Part shown: positions 53,373 to 64,000 of the stretch, one piece after another | How positions within the stretch are numbered: position 1 is the first letter of the stretch | Layout: the number at the start of each line of letters is the position of its first letter | Assembly (NCBI GenBank): GCA_958298945.1 | Contig: OY282606.1 | Span: forward strand, 71,101,622 to 71,165,621 | DNA length: 64,000 bases | Source of the DNA: Atherix ibis | Lineage: Eukaryota; Arthropoda; Insecta; Diptera; Athericidae | Direction of reading: 5' to 3' | Program-made: the position numbers and the translations under genes | The notes under the pieces: generated by a model | Told to the model about the DNA's origin: nothing | The model's input: the letters and a program-made list of their open reading frames with translations, nothing else | Database searches by the model: none

Positions 53373-55650
53373 TATACTTGTACACCTGAATTAATATAGA
53401 ATATTTCGAATTTTACTCTTCCCATTATAATTTTTTAAATTCTTTTAAAAAGGATTGGCTAAGAAAAACATTTAATTCAGAATTATTTTTAATTCTAATT
53501 TAGCAATATTATTTAATAATGCATTAATATTTAGTCCCAATTCTAAGTCGTTAGCACATATCTGAAACATGTACAAGCTATAAGTACTGTACCGTATTTT
53601 TTATTCAAAATAATGAAAGGGATGCTAAGACTACAAAAAATATGTTTTTAAGGCAATGAATCTGAGTAGAAATATGTAGCCAGGACTGATAATAGAAAAT
53701 ATATAATTTAGCTGATTTTTCGAAAAACATACCGTATGAAAATCATATTTAAAGATATGTTTTTATGCTTGGTACACATTACAGAAAACTTGTGCCTAGT
53801 TCTAAAGAAAAAAAATGAAAAATTCAATACTATTTTAAATGGATTTAATTTTGTATACTTTTAATTATAGTAAAAAAAATACTCATCCTTGTCCTTTTAT
53901 ATTCATTTTTCTACTCTGGTTGAGCAATTTGGTCTTAACTGGCATTATATCCTAGGATCCGGCAGGGTATTTTATATCATGTTTTAAGTTCAACTTATTT
54001 CAATGATTTGTGTATACGGTTGAGTTATTTCTGAATAACTCTATAAGATTGATTTGATTTTTTTACATAAATGTTAAGCTACTTCTTACCATAAAATGGC
54101 AAAAGATTTTTTTTACATCAATATACCGCGAATTAAATTCTTCTTTTTGCTTACTAAATCTTCTACTGCTACTTACTTTGCACACACGTTCAATATTTTA
54201 AGAATTGCACTTAATGGTAATTAAAAGTAAATATTTCAAAATATTATTTAAAAACTAAAATATATATTAGTAATAAAATCCCAACCTCCAACGATATGCA
54301 TTAATACGCTTAGATATCAATCGCAGTGATTCCGGAAAAATACCCGCCAAGCTACTGAAACGAATTTGGCTCTAGGTATCCGCCTCAAATGCAAGTCATT
54401 GCCTCGTTCAAGTCATGCAAATTATGTAATGGCCAAGATAACATATTTACTCAGACGATTCAATTTTTTGCCCACATTCAACTATAAGAAATTGGGCTAA
54501 AAAATCCAACGTGGGTTATTTCTAAGATTCTTGACATTTTTCATCACGATTCGGTTAAACTTCAAAAAGGTAAACACTCAAAAAAACCCAGGTTGCCGAT
54601 GTTATGAGGATGACTTTTTAAAAATAATTTTTAACACGGCGAAAAATTGTAAAAATTTTACACCATTGACAAACCGGACACGGACATAAATTATGTTCTT
54701 ATTTTCACTATTATTTTTTTTTTTGCAAAAAAGATTTCTTATATTGGAGTTGAAATTGGTCACCACATAAGATCCAAAACCTTTCTGATTTCGGATTAAA
54801 TCGGTGACTAAATGTCTTGAGTAGAAGATGCGAGTAAGACAAGGTGACCCAGCCAATATTTCGGATCTGTGAAGATCAAATTTTTTTACTTATTTAAGTA
54901 TTGATTGATTCTATTGACACGTAGGCAACATAAAAAAACCTTAACCAGTTAAAGATTTTGGTTTAGTACCGATAGCTAGAAAAATTACTTTTACGATCAG
55001 AAAAAGAATGAATGCTCCAATTCTTTATGAAAATAACTTTTTTAAATGTGGTAAAGTTCCGGGTTCTTAGTCAAATTCTTAATTTCTTATTGATATTATA
55101 TAAGAATGTCTCTATTTTAAAGCAAGAAAAATTATTAATTAGTCTTTGTTTTTAAAAACGTTTTTAAAAAATTATTTTTATGAAAATTTTTTTTTTTCCA
55201 ATTGGGAAGCATGAAGAAATTTTGATTAAAATGACCTTAAATTCAAGATTCAGTCATAATGAAACAGTCATAATAAAATCTCAGACCACATTGTTTGACT
55301 CAGAAATTATATGGGGAAATCTGCAAATGTATTTTATTAGGTTTGGAATTTTGTAAAATTTTTGATGAATTTTTTCCTATTTTTAGGATTTTATAAAATT
55401 CTAATGAGATTTTTTTTTCTCAATTTTATAAATAAAATTTTTTTTAAAAAAGCGTAAACAAAATATTATTAATATTTTTTATCTAGAAGTGCAGACCACT
55501 TTTCAAACAATACAGGTCGTGATGTGGATAACTAACACCACTGACATCTATTTGGCAATACAGTGGACTTCCCCTTCATATAGTTTTTATATTATGCCCT
55601 CCAAGATGCGCGTAGAAAATCCTGTCATAAATTTTGCATTTAACTTACGA
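53373..55650. other. intergenic, no gene seen
   Basis: About 2.3 kb, AT-rich; nothing recognised. Confidence 0.5.
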
Positions 55651-56788
55651 ACATCCTCTTTAGAAAGAAAAGAGTACTGTCCCGGTGTGTTTCTTGATAT
55701 AAGTTAAGCTTTTGATAGAGTTTGGCACCCGGGTCTACTCTGGAAACTCAAGAGGTTCCTTCCTTCCACCTATTTCCTAATCCTAAGATCATTTCTTTCC
55801 AACCGACACTTCCAAGTAAATGAATCCAACAAACTGTCCAATATCTATCCGATATTGGCTGGGGTTCCTCAGGGTAGCATACTTGGACCCATCCTCTACA
55901 ACATTTACCCATCCGATATCCCAACCTGCCCTAATACCTTCTTTGCTACATACGCCGATGATACGGCCTGCCTTGCATCTAGCGAAAATCCCCAACATGC
56001 TTCCGAAACTTTCCAAATCCAAATCCAAACCCTCCAGAACTAGTTTACTAAGTGGAGAATAAAAGTCAATGAACGTAAATCTATCCAGGTAACTTTTACT
56101 CTCCGTCGTGAGACATGCCCTCCCATATACCTTAATGGCAGTGCCATACCTCAACACACCGAAGCTCGGTATCTAGGACTGTACTTAGAGAAACGCTTGA
56201 CTTGGAACCCTCATACAAGACTTAAAAGACAAGAACTTAAAAGACGATACCTAAAACTACTTCGACTTCTAGACAAACGTTCCAAACTTACTATAGACAG
56301 CAAAGTTCTGTTATACAATACCATACTGAAACCCATATGGACATACGGACTAGAACTCTGGGGATCTACTAAGCCTTCTAATTCCCGTCGAATCCAATCC
56401 CTTCAATAAAAAATACTCCGTACAATTGTCGATGCCCCCTTTTATGTTCGCAATTCTGTTATTCATCGTAATCTTAAAGGCCCATTTGTTTTTGATGTGG
56501 CTGTATCTCGTTATAAAAAGTTCCGTTCCTGTGTCCTCAATCATAATAATCCTCTTGTTCAAGAACTATCCTCCTTTTCCTTCCCTAGAAATACCCATCG
56601 AAGACATAAGCGTCACTGGTCGCGTGATTTACTTAAATACTGAGGCCTAACAGAAACACACGCTAGCAGGAGGAACTTCATTGGATGTTTACTCCCCACA
56701 ACCTATCAAGTTAATTTATACTATTGCAAAAATTTGCTTATTACTATGTTGTAGTTGTAAATATCTAAATAAATAAAAAAAAAAAAAA
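55651..56788 (+). mobile_element. Jockey copy D, 5'-truncated 3' end
   Basis: Begins abruptly in the RT region (SSLERKEYCPGVFLDIS, stop, FDRVWHPGLLWKL), continues with ILAGVPQGSILGPILYNIY, FFATYADDTACLA (intact YADD), then EARYLGLYLEKRLTWNPHTRLKR and the C-terminus WSRDLLKY. A 3' UTR and an A-run end near 56788. In-frame stops at about 55706, 56041 and 56406 break the frame. It is the closest relative of copy A and shows what copy A looked like before damage. Confidence 0.9.
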
Positions 56789-56799
56789 TTTACGAATAG

Positions 56800-57320
56800 T
56801 TACAACGAACCTATTGTGAAGATCTCTTATGAAGAGCACAAGTTTTTCGGTTGCATAAACATTGTTGGTGGGCCAAAAATCAGTGAAAGATGAACCCCAC
56901 CTCGCAGAACACTTCAACATCTAAGACTAGTAAAAGTCACTCTTGTGAGTTTAGAGCGTCGATCAACATTAAACCTGATGAGTATTTGGGTTCACTGCAT
57001 CAGATCGAATGTTCTCAATCATGACGACGCTCCCTGCCACACGGCCATCTATATCAACGAGTTTTTACCTGAAAACGGGATTGCGGTGGTTTCCCAGCCT
57101 GGATTCACCTTATCCAAGTGCGTGTTATTATTTTGCTGTCAAAGATTGAAAAAACATTTAATAGGACGTTATCTGGGTACTGTCGATAATATCTAATGGA
57201 GTTTAACCGAGACGCTAATGGGGATTCCAGGTGAAGCCTTCCAGCATCACTACGAAGAGTGGAAACAATCCGTCCACCAATGTTTATCTGCCCAATTCAA
57301 GTATTTTGAAGGGGGATAGC
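56800..57320 (+). pseudogene. MarG: deleted mariner transposase
   Basis: The frame from 56945 reads LERRSTLNLMS (remains of the second helix-turn-helix), then joins by deletion to HDDAPCHTAIYINEFLPENG with the second catalytic Asp and a mutated third-motif region (SQPGFTLSKC). It continues with LKKHLIGRYLGTVDNI and, after a stop, EAFQHHYEEWKQSVHQCL and KYFEGG. Block order and wording are mariner-like. Terminal repeats are not identified. Confidence 0.7.
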
Positions 57321-58369
57321 ATTATTGTGTAAAAATAAAAAGAAATTGTTGAAGAAAAAAAATCATTTTTAATACTTTTGTGATAAACCACGTGTCTTTA
57401 AATTATAGTATTTCGATTAATGTAGTTTTGAAAAACTAACCTTCTTCATGAACGTATTTATCCAACCTAGTTACTCTAATCTATAAAAGGACAACAATAA
57501 AAGTAAGTAGTTGAAAGGACTTTTTTTTATTTGCATACACGTAAGGACCTAAGACAAGAGCCCGAGACCTTAATGTAGCGGCGCTACGATCATTGTCGTC
57601 TGTGAGTTAGATAATTTCGGTCATTTGTTAATTGAGTTGATAGAAAGAAATTATTAAATTTTGTAGAGCATGTCTGTTTGCGTAATGGAGCGCAGAAGAA
57701 AACTTGGAAAAGTTGTTTAAGGAAATATCATTACTATTATAAGTGGTATAAGCTACACAATAGAGGAAATATAATTAGAAAGAAATTTTGGATAACATGG
57801 AATTCCATTAAGAGATGAGTGCCAGTAACTTGAATTTTAAAGAATAGGCAGATGGAATGAATGCCTGTCCGGAAAGGATTTATATGTGAGCGCAGGAAAC
57901 CTCTTTTGGTGAGCAATTTTTGACAACTTATCGATGCGATCTTTAAGTCTATAATTTTTTTATAAATCGTAATTTATTAAATTATGTCATTGATATGACA
58001 AAATATTCAGTTTTTATTATAAAAAATTTTATTTTAACCAATCGAAGTATTCTATAATCTACGTAAATTTTTAAGACCTCTGCTTGATTGCGTACCGAAT
58101 TGTGCTGTTCCCGAAGATGGGTCAATAGTAAATTTCATCCTTTGAAATTTATGTTGCATTTTTTCCCTTACATGCATATTAGTTAAAATAAATAAAAATA
58201 ATTCCACCCCTTTCACAAGTCCACAATTATTTTAAGTGTAGATATACTGAAAAATTGTTCATTAATTTGCACGAGGGCAATATGATAAGTTAATATTAAC
58301 AAAATTTTATTTTTATTTTTGTTGATATCAGCTCAGTCTTTGTAGTAGCCAATAACTTATCGTATTAAT
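57321..58369. other. intergenic; short repeat at 57541-57595
   Basis: No gene seen. The stretch at 57541-57595 resembles 51065-51120. Confidence 0.5.
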
Positions 58370-58950
58370 AAAATTTATAATATTGATTCAAAAGACCCTC
58401 GAATATGAGATAGCTGATATGGTATAACAACGTGTACAAAATATCTTACATGAAATTTTGGGTATGAGAGAGCTATTGGCATCAAAGTAGCAAAAAAACA
58501 TGTACAAGCAAATGTGCATCAAAGAAGGCAAAAACTGTTCTTGAAAAAGGAAAAACAAAACAGGACATTATTATACGGTATTATTAGACTAGTTAAATAA
58601 TGAAATCAAGAAGCATTTCGCGAAGAAAAAAATGCTCTTTCGTCAAGACAGTGCACGCGTACTCCTTTGTACCATCACAATGACAAAATTCTATGAGTAA
58701 GGATGGGAATTACTTCAGGATTCGTTATATTTAGCCCGTAGCGATTATTTTCTATTTCAAAATATAAAAAAATGGATCGCCGTGAAAATATTTTGCTCAA
58801 ATAGTAAGCTGATTGCTGAAAAAAACATCTATTATGAAGGATGAGAATGATAGATAGAATACGAAAGATATTATGAAGGATGAGTAATTTGTAGATAAAA
58901 TACGAAAGATAAAAAAACTTTCGAGCTAAAAGTAAACTATGTTAAAAAGT
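58370..58950 (+). pseudogene. very decayed irritans-like mariner
   Basis: Across shifting frames the C-terminal half of a transposase can be followed: LHEILGMRELLASK, then VHQRRQKL, EKGKT-like, FRQDSARVLLCTITMTKFYE, WELLQDS, a YLARSDYFLFQNIKKWI block and KLIAEKNIYYEG. The DSARV and SDYF motifs stand where DNARV and SDYF occur in MarA. Many stops; much older than the other MarA copies, or a different irritans-like family. Confidence 0.55.
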
Positions 58951-59366
58951 AATATGAATTTAATACATCAACATATTTTTTTCAAAGTCAAGTATTAATC
59001 TATAGCACTCGTATATGTAGTACCAAGCGGTTATAGAAACGTTGCTGAATTTTATAGAGAAGAAAATTCTTAAGAAATGGAAGAAGACGCTATTGATAAA
59101 CTATTGGTAATACATAATATGCGTATCAAATTTACTTCACCTGATATTCCAGAAGAATTACTCAAAGATTCTTATTCTATTTCGAAAGCGTAAAAAAATG
59201 CGCAGGTAATAGCAATTTTTTAAGCTTACAATCTTGAAGAAAATCGAATCTTGAATTGTTAGATAGAACATTATCAATAAAAATATAACCGCATAAATTA
59301 GGTAAAATTTAATAATCTGTGTAAATGACATCTGTAAAAAACTTTTTATTTATAAATTTCTAATAT
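58951..59366. other. intergenic; a short coding-like stretch near 59100-59195
   Basis: The plus strand reads MEEDAIDKLLVIHNMRIKFTS (from 59079) and continues through SPDIPEELLKDSYSISKA to a stop. No family recognised, no supporting context. Confidence 0.2.
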
Positions 59367-59367
59367 A

Positions 59368-60560
59368 CGAGGGTCGTTCAATAAGTCCTTAGAAAAAGAT
59401 GGAAAAAAACTGTTTTTTAAAAAAAAATAGTTTTTCCAAAAATTTGATCCCGTCCAAAAAATAGGATTTCGGAAGTTCTGCAAAATACTCATCCGTTTGA
59501 GCAATGACGTCCTCGTTGGAAGTGAACCGTCGTCCGCCAAGCCATTTATTCAGATTGGGGAAAAAAAATAGTCACTCGGGGCCAAATCTGGTGAATAAGC
59601 GGGATGCTGCAACAATTCCATTCTCAATTCCACAATTTTGGCCATGGAAACAGCGCAGGTGTGCACACGCGCATTGTCCTGATGCAAGAGGATTTTTTTC
59701 TTCTTCAGATGGGGGCGTTTCCCTTTGATTTCCTCGCTCAACCGTTGCAATAACGACGCGTAATACGCTCCTGTTATTGTTTTTCCTTTTTCCAAGTAAT
59801 CGATAAAAATGATGCCCTGCGAATCCCAAAAGACCGTAGCCATCACCTTGCCGGCCGATGGTACAGTTTTTGCCTTCTTCAGAGCCCGTTCTCCCTTGAA
59901 AATCGACTGTGATGACTGTCTCTTCGTTTCTGGAGTGTAGTAGTGTATCCAGGTTTCGTCCACAGTGACATATCGACGAAGGAATTCGGCAGGATTGCGA
60001 TGAAAGAGTGCCAACATAGCCTCAGAGTCCACTACACGATTGCGCTTATTCTCCTCTGAGAGCAAACGCGCCACCCATCTTGCCGAAATTTTTGTTTACA
60101 GACAATTTTTCATGCAAAATTGAAGCGACTGTACCTTGTGATATGCCCGTGGCCTCAACTAATTCGCGCACTTTAATTCACCGATCGTTCAAATTTGTCG
60201 ATGATTTCAGGAGTAGACACCTCAACTGGGCGTCCTGAACGATGTTCATCTTTTGTGGATGAACGGCCACGATTAAATTCATTCACCCAATTGTAAACCG
60301 TCGCAAACACAGGTGCAGATGTGCCATGAACTGCATCCAACTCGGCTTTGATTTCTTTCGGGCTTAAGCCTTTAAAATGGAGATGTTTGATGACAACCCT
60401 AAACTCGCTTTTTTACATTGTTATGCACAAATAAATGTCGTTAACTTTAATCGACGATAGAAATTGACTTACGCTATGGATCGAGCTGAAATTTGGACAG
60501 ATTTCCTGTCAATAATGCTACTTACAAAAAAAAATCTTTACTGATACTACAAGCGTAATA
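59368..60560 (-). mobile_element. MarA copy 3, right end lost
   Basis: The left terminal repeat CGAGGGTCGTTCAATAAG starts at 59368 after TA. The sequence follows copies 1 and 2 to the leader (GATCGAGCTGAAATTTGGAC near 60480), but the right terminal repeat is replaced by unrelated AT-rich DNA near 60560. One end missing, so it cannot transpose. Confidence 0.88.
59550..60425 (-). pseudogene. MarA transposase with complete catalytic triad but broken N-terminus
   Basis: The frame at 59550-60074 holds all three catalytic motifs: VTVDETWIHYYT, LLHQDNARVH and YSPDLAPSDYF, followed by a frameshift (SPI). The DNA-binding part is broken: the start ATG is followed at once by TAA (near 60418), a 14-bp deletion lies near 60195, and an insertion occurs near 60095. 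It is the best window reference for the segment deleted in copy 1. Confidence 0.88.
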
Positions 60561-61619
60561 TTCTTAATTCATTAATGGCTGGTTAAAATTAAAAAAAAAA
60601 TAATTATAATAAAAGAATGAATTAAAGTTTGTTTTTGTTTCATGACGATATAATATTATGTAGTTATTTTCACAAACTCAGAATCTGCATTCAGTTTTTT
60701 ACTACCCGTAAACGCAGCTTATTAAATCGGTACTAAGCAAGGATTTTGTGTTTAATTTCTCACAAAAGTAATCATATTAATAAAAGCTGCAAAAGGTCTA
60801 GAAGATCAAGAAAATTATTTCATAGATTAGAGATTGGAGTGTAAAACTAATATGAAAATTTTTTACAATCATATACATAGTTAAAAATACCATATGGCTG
60901 ACTAATCTAAACATTTTAAATAGTAATTTTTAACATATTCATTATAAATGACGTGATAACCGAAATTTTAATTTAATTCTGCTGAATCAAACAATATAAG
61001 AGGTTCCGTCTTCAGTAGCGTATTCCAGCATATTTTTGGCATCCTAAATTACTAACAGACTGCGAAGATCGTCCTCTCGAACACGGTTAAGGGCTTGCGA
61101 TGATTTTTGCTAAGAACTGAAGTTTTGGAAGAATATATGAGGATTCATCAACATCCTGCATAATAATAGCTTCAATTCATTGGTAGGATTCTTGAGCGAA
61201 ATATCTTAGACTGACGAAAGTAGGCTCCACCGACTAACAGAAGCTGTACACGAATGTCTTTTCCAACAGCTTCAAAGATATAGTCCCTTATTTTTCATAT
61301 AATAGGTTGTCGGAAAAAGTCTTTTATTTTTACATAACAGATTGTCGGAAATACAAAAATATATTTTTCAAAAATTCTGAAATTTTTAAGTTTGAAATAG
61401 TCCTGATAAAAATAATTCCATATTTCTTAAAAGTCTCAGAGAAGTTAATTTATGTCTCCAAAGTAAAATTGTAGAAATACCATATTAGATGTACTTATCA
61501 GGCAACACTATAATTTTGACAGGCTGTCATACAGCACGTTTAAGAAAACTTCAGCCAATCGATCGCACTGAAATAGTTCAGCTGTACATTTAAAATAACT
61601 TATCAATTGTGAAAAAAAT
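60561..61619. other. intergenic; tandem mariner-end-like motif at 61305-61345
   Basis: No gene seen. AGGTTGTCGGAAAAAGTCTT at about 61306 and AGATTGTCGGAAATAC about 36 bp later resemble mariner terminal repeats, but no transposase is attached. Confidence 0.35.
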
Positions 61620-62210
61620 CGGCATGAGTGATTGAAGCGCATTTTAAGTTAAACGGAATCGTAAACAAACAAAATTGTCAGCTCTACGGGACTAAAACTC
61701 TCAAATTATTGAAGAGGTACCTCTGCACGACTAAAAAGTTACTATGTGATGCGGTATTTGTGCTCATAGAGTTATCGCGCCATCCTTTTTTGAAGATGAA
61801 CGTGGTCAAGCAACAGCCGTCAATCAAGAGCGTTATCGAACTATGATAACCGATTTTTTATGCCAGTTATTCACAAAAATCGTATGGATCACTTCTGATT
61901 TTTTGAAGCCATTGATACCTGGGCGTTTGATATAAAAAATCAGTGGTTTTGACTACCACCGCGTTCGCCTAATTTGACGAAAAGGAAGTTTTCCTTTCAA
62001 AGGTTTGCATCAACAATTCAAGGACCCTAGAAGAGCTTATGGCCAATATCCGTCAGGAAATAGCCGACATATCGGCCGAAATACTTACAAGTGGTCACTC
62101 TGAACTCGAATGGCTTAATACCGAAAAACAAGTACATTACACCATTCGAGCTCAGGGCGCCCACTTGCGCGATATCATATTTGAGAAGTAATCATAATAA
62201 ATCTCACTAA
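61620..62210 (+). pseudogene. MarF copy 2: decayed Tc1/mariner transposase
   Basis: Blocks in order: AHFKLNGIVNKQNCQLYG (61637-61690), a GQATAVNQERYRTMITDFL-like block (61805-61870), a PPRSPNLT-like catalytic block near 61960-61975, and LMANIRQEIADISAEILTSG to the end GAHLRDIIFEK (62037-62190). Frameshifts between the blocks; dead. Confidence 0.65.
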
Positions 62211-62595
62211 ATCGAATTAAGTAATTTTTTACTTGAGCAGCAAAAAAATTGTTTTTTTTTTAAATTTTTTTTTCAGAAACAACTAAGTCTACCTAATATG
62301 GCTGACTCCGTATATTCTTATCACTAGATGGCAATAGTTGTTCTGACGTTTCAGTACCAATGTTACTTGCGATGAACATAAACAAATACAATTTGACTGA
62401 AAAGTATAATAAATAAAATTTATATTGACTGTTAAAGTAAAAATATTGAAATATATATTGATAATAGAAAAAATTACTTCAGTATGGCGTACAATAATGC
62501 AAGTCAACTGTCATCATTTTAACGGTAATATTGTTAAGGTGCGCTTGGCTGGATATTTTGATCCCTTACATATTTGATATAAATTATTCCCATTA
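62211..62595. other. intergenic, no gene seen
   Basis: AT-rich flank between the MarF relic and the TATA box at 62596; nothing recognised. Confidence 0.5.
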
Positions 62596-62752
62596 TATAT
62601 AAACAAGACATTTTCATATTCGAAGGCAGTAGCCATTTTCAATAAGAAAAAATTAAAACATGTCTAACGTACAAAGTGATACAGAACAAATTAACACTTT
62701 GTTGTCGAGACATACCCCATGGTCTTGCGTATATTACTTTCAATCGAAATAG
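62596..62752 (+). CDS. candidate short ORF (30 residues) behind a TATA/initiator pair
   Basis: TATATAAA at 62596-62603 and GGCAGTAG (initiator-like, A at 62628) are spaced 32 bp. The first downstream ATG is at 62660 (context AACATGT) and opens 30 codons (MSNVQSDTEQINTLLSRHTP and ten more) to TAG at 62750-62752. No signal peptide, no homologue recognised. It could be a first exon, a short peptide or chance. Confidence 0.22.
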
Positions 62753-64000
62753 TTAGGCAATCGTGTAAAAGTCAATTAAATTTTCCAAAAAACTTTTAAC
62801 TCTCGATTAAAAGGTAAATTAATTAATACTTCTTGGGACAGCCAAAAGCCGCTAATTGAATGACAATATTTCGCTTTTAAGCAATTTGTCAATTTTACGT
62901 TTCACTTCGTTTGATTTTAAGCATTTTTTTCTGCATTACTAAGGCTGTCTTTTTATTTTGTTTTATTTTATTTTTGGGAAAATTTCTGTTTACAAAGAGG
63001 ATAATTTGTAAACATAGTCAGACACTCAGTCTACGTTCAAACAGGTGTACATACACATAGGTACGTACAGAATTATAACACACTGTAAACTCTGCAACTT
63101 TCAGTTGAGAATGGTTGATATGAGATTATGGATTTACGAATATACTCGTTCTGCAGCAGATTTATTTTTTCCATGTCCCTGATATGTTCAACTCATAGGA
63201 TTGCAATTTTAATTTAAGTGTGTCACCAGAGTGTACATATTTTCTAAATAGAAACTGAACAAACCAAAAAAATATTTGGTCTAAAGTCAAACCAAAAAAG
63301 TAAAGCCAATTGTCCAATCGGTCGAAAAAATTGTTCAAACTGCAAGTAAAAGTAGTCATATCTTTTGCAATTTTGCATACAGTTTAAGATTTTTTTCTTC
63401 TTATTAGTTACTAAATGGAATCTACAAAACCATATATTTAAACTTAAATGCATAGTTTAAAAAAAAAAACATTAGGTGAACGACTGTATGCAAAAATTTC
63501 GTTAAGGCAAAAACTGGTCTAGTGCCATGAATTTTCCGTTTGCACAATCAGTTTGAAGAGATAAAAAATCCTAGAGCAAATTGATTATGAAACATTTAAA
63601 TTTTATACAATCTAGTGATTTATTTTCCTTGAAATGATTATAGTTGAAAGTTAGGTATTGGTATTACTGAAAGTGCGCATTCGAGAATTATAAAGCTTTT
63701 CAAGTCTTGCAGTTATTCTATCACTAAAACTAGAGGAAGAAAATTACTTTCTGAATTTTTCTAAGTAATAAAACTATAAAATAAATTTAATAATATAAAT
63801 TTTTAAAAAAATAATTGAGAATTTTAACCACTTCAGTTAAGTTTTTAAAGTAAATCAATTTTAGAAGCGTGTAACGGATATAAAATGAATCCACTTTCCA
63901 TTTACATTCTTCTTATTATCTTGGATATATTTTGTAAATTTGAACTAATGTATAAATCATATAATTATATAATTAAAAAATTTCCATAATGTAAAATATT
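62753..64000. other. intergenic, no gene seen
   Basis: AT-rich to the window edge; nothing recognised. Confidence 0.5.

Overview
The window looks like AT-rich insect nuclear DNA, probably dipteran though I cannot name the species. The signs are spliced genes with short introns, a TATA/initiator promoter with 31-bp spacing, AATAAA polyadenylation signals, Jockey-clade and R1-type non-LTR retrotransposons, many mariner transposons and a hAT element. Host genes are few and most of the readable coding sequence is transposon-derived.

Host genes: (1) 3654-4805 (+), a single-exon gene for subunit 3 of the snRNA-activating protein complex (SNAPC3/Pbp49). (2) 5011-5638 (-), a three-exon selenoprotein-F (Sep15) homologue with Cys in place of selenocysteine; it converges on SNAPC3 and the two polyadenylation signals lie about 30 bp apart. 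(3) 7858-8097 (-), the terminal exon of an unrecognised gene, whose splice acceptor lies directly against a mariner terminal repeat. (4) 30546-31901 (+), a three-exon gene for a 398-residue secreted Pro/Thr/Gln/Lys-rich protein with recurring dibasic KRD sites, with TATA box and initiator visible. A 30-codon ORF behind a TATA/initiator pair at 62596-62752 is a weak candidate gene.

Transposons by region: 1-720 is a decayed Ty3/gypsy-type fragment (-). 1559-2521 is an irritans-like mariner (MarA). 8104-9485 is a hybrid of two unrelated mariners (MarC and MarD). 10776-11879 is a broken mariner (MarE). 12406-17038 is a full-length Jockey-clade element with both ORFs open and a 9-bp target duplication. 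17217-23108 is a second, 5'-truncated Jockey copy split by a nested R1-type element (17829-22022). 24683-28290 is a third Jockey copy carrying a nested MarA. 32852-35031 is a hAT relic carrying a nested MarB. 36130-37050 and 61620-62210 are MarF relics. 38114-38859, 47354-48305 and 52450-53370 are MarC deletion derivatives. 43480-47025 is a fourth Jockey copy carrying nested MarD and MarB. 51226-51650 is the tail of another non-LTR element. 55651-56788 is a fifth Jockey copy, followed by MarG (56800-57320). 59368-60560 is a third MarA, and very decayed mariners lie near 41.2 and 58.6 kb.

The rest is AT-rich intergenic DNA without recognisable genes. It holds several long inverted repeats; the most striking is a nearly perfect 95-nt hairpin at 50823-50917. 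The nesting order gives a relative chronology: Jockey insertions first, then the R1-type element and mariners, with the full-length Jockey among the youngest. I see no CRISPR arrays, no recognisable rRNA or tRNA genes, and no obvious new multi-gene system.
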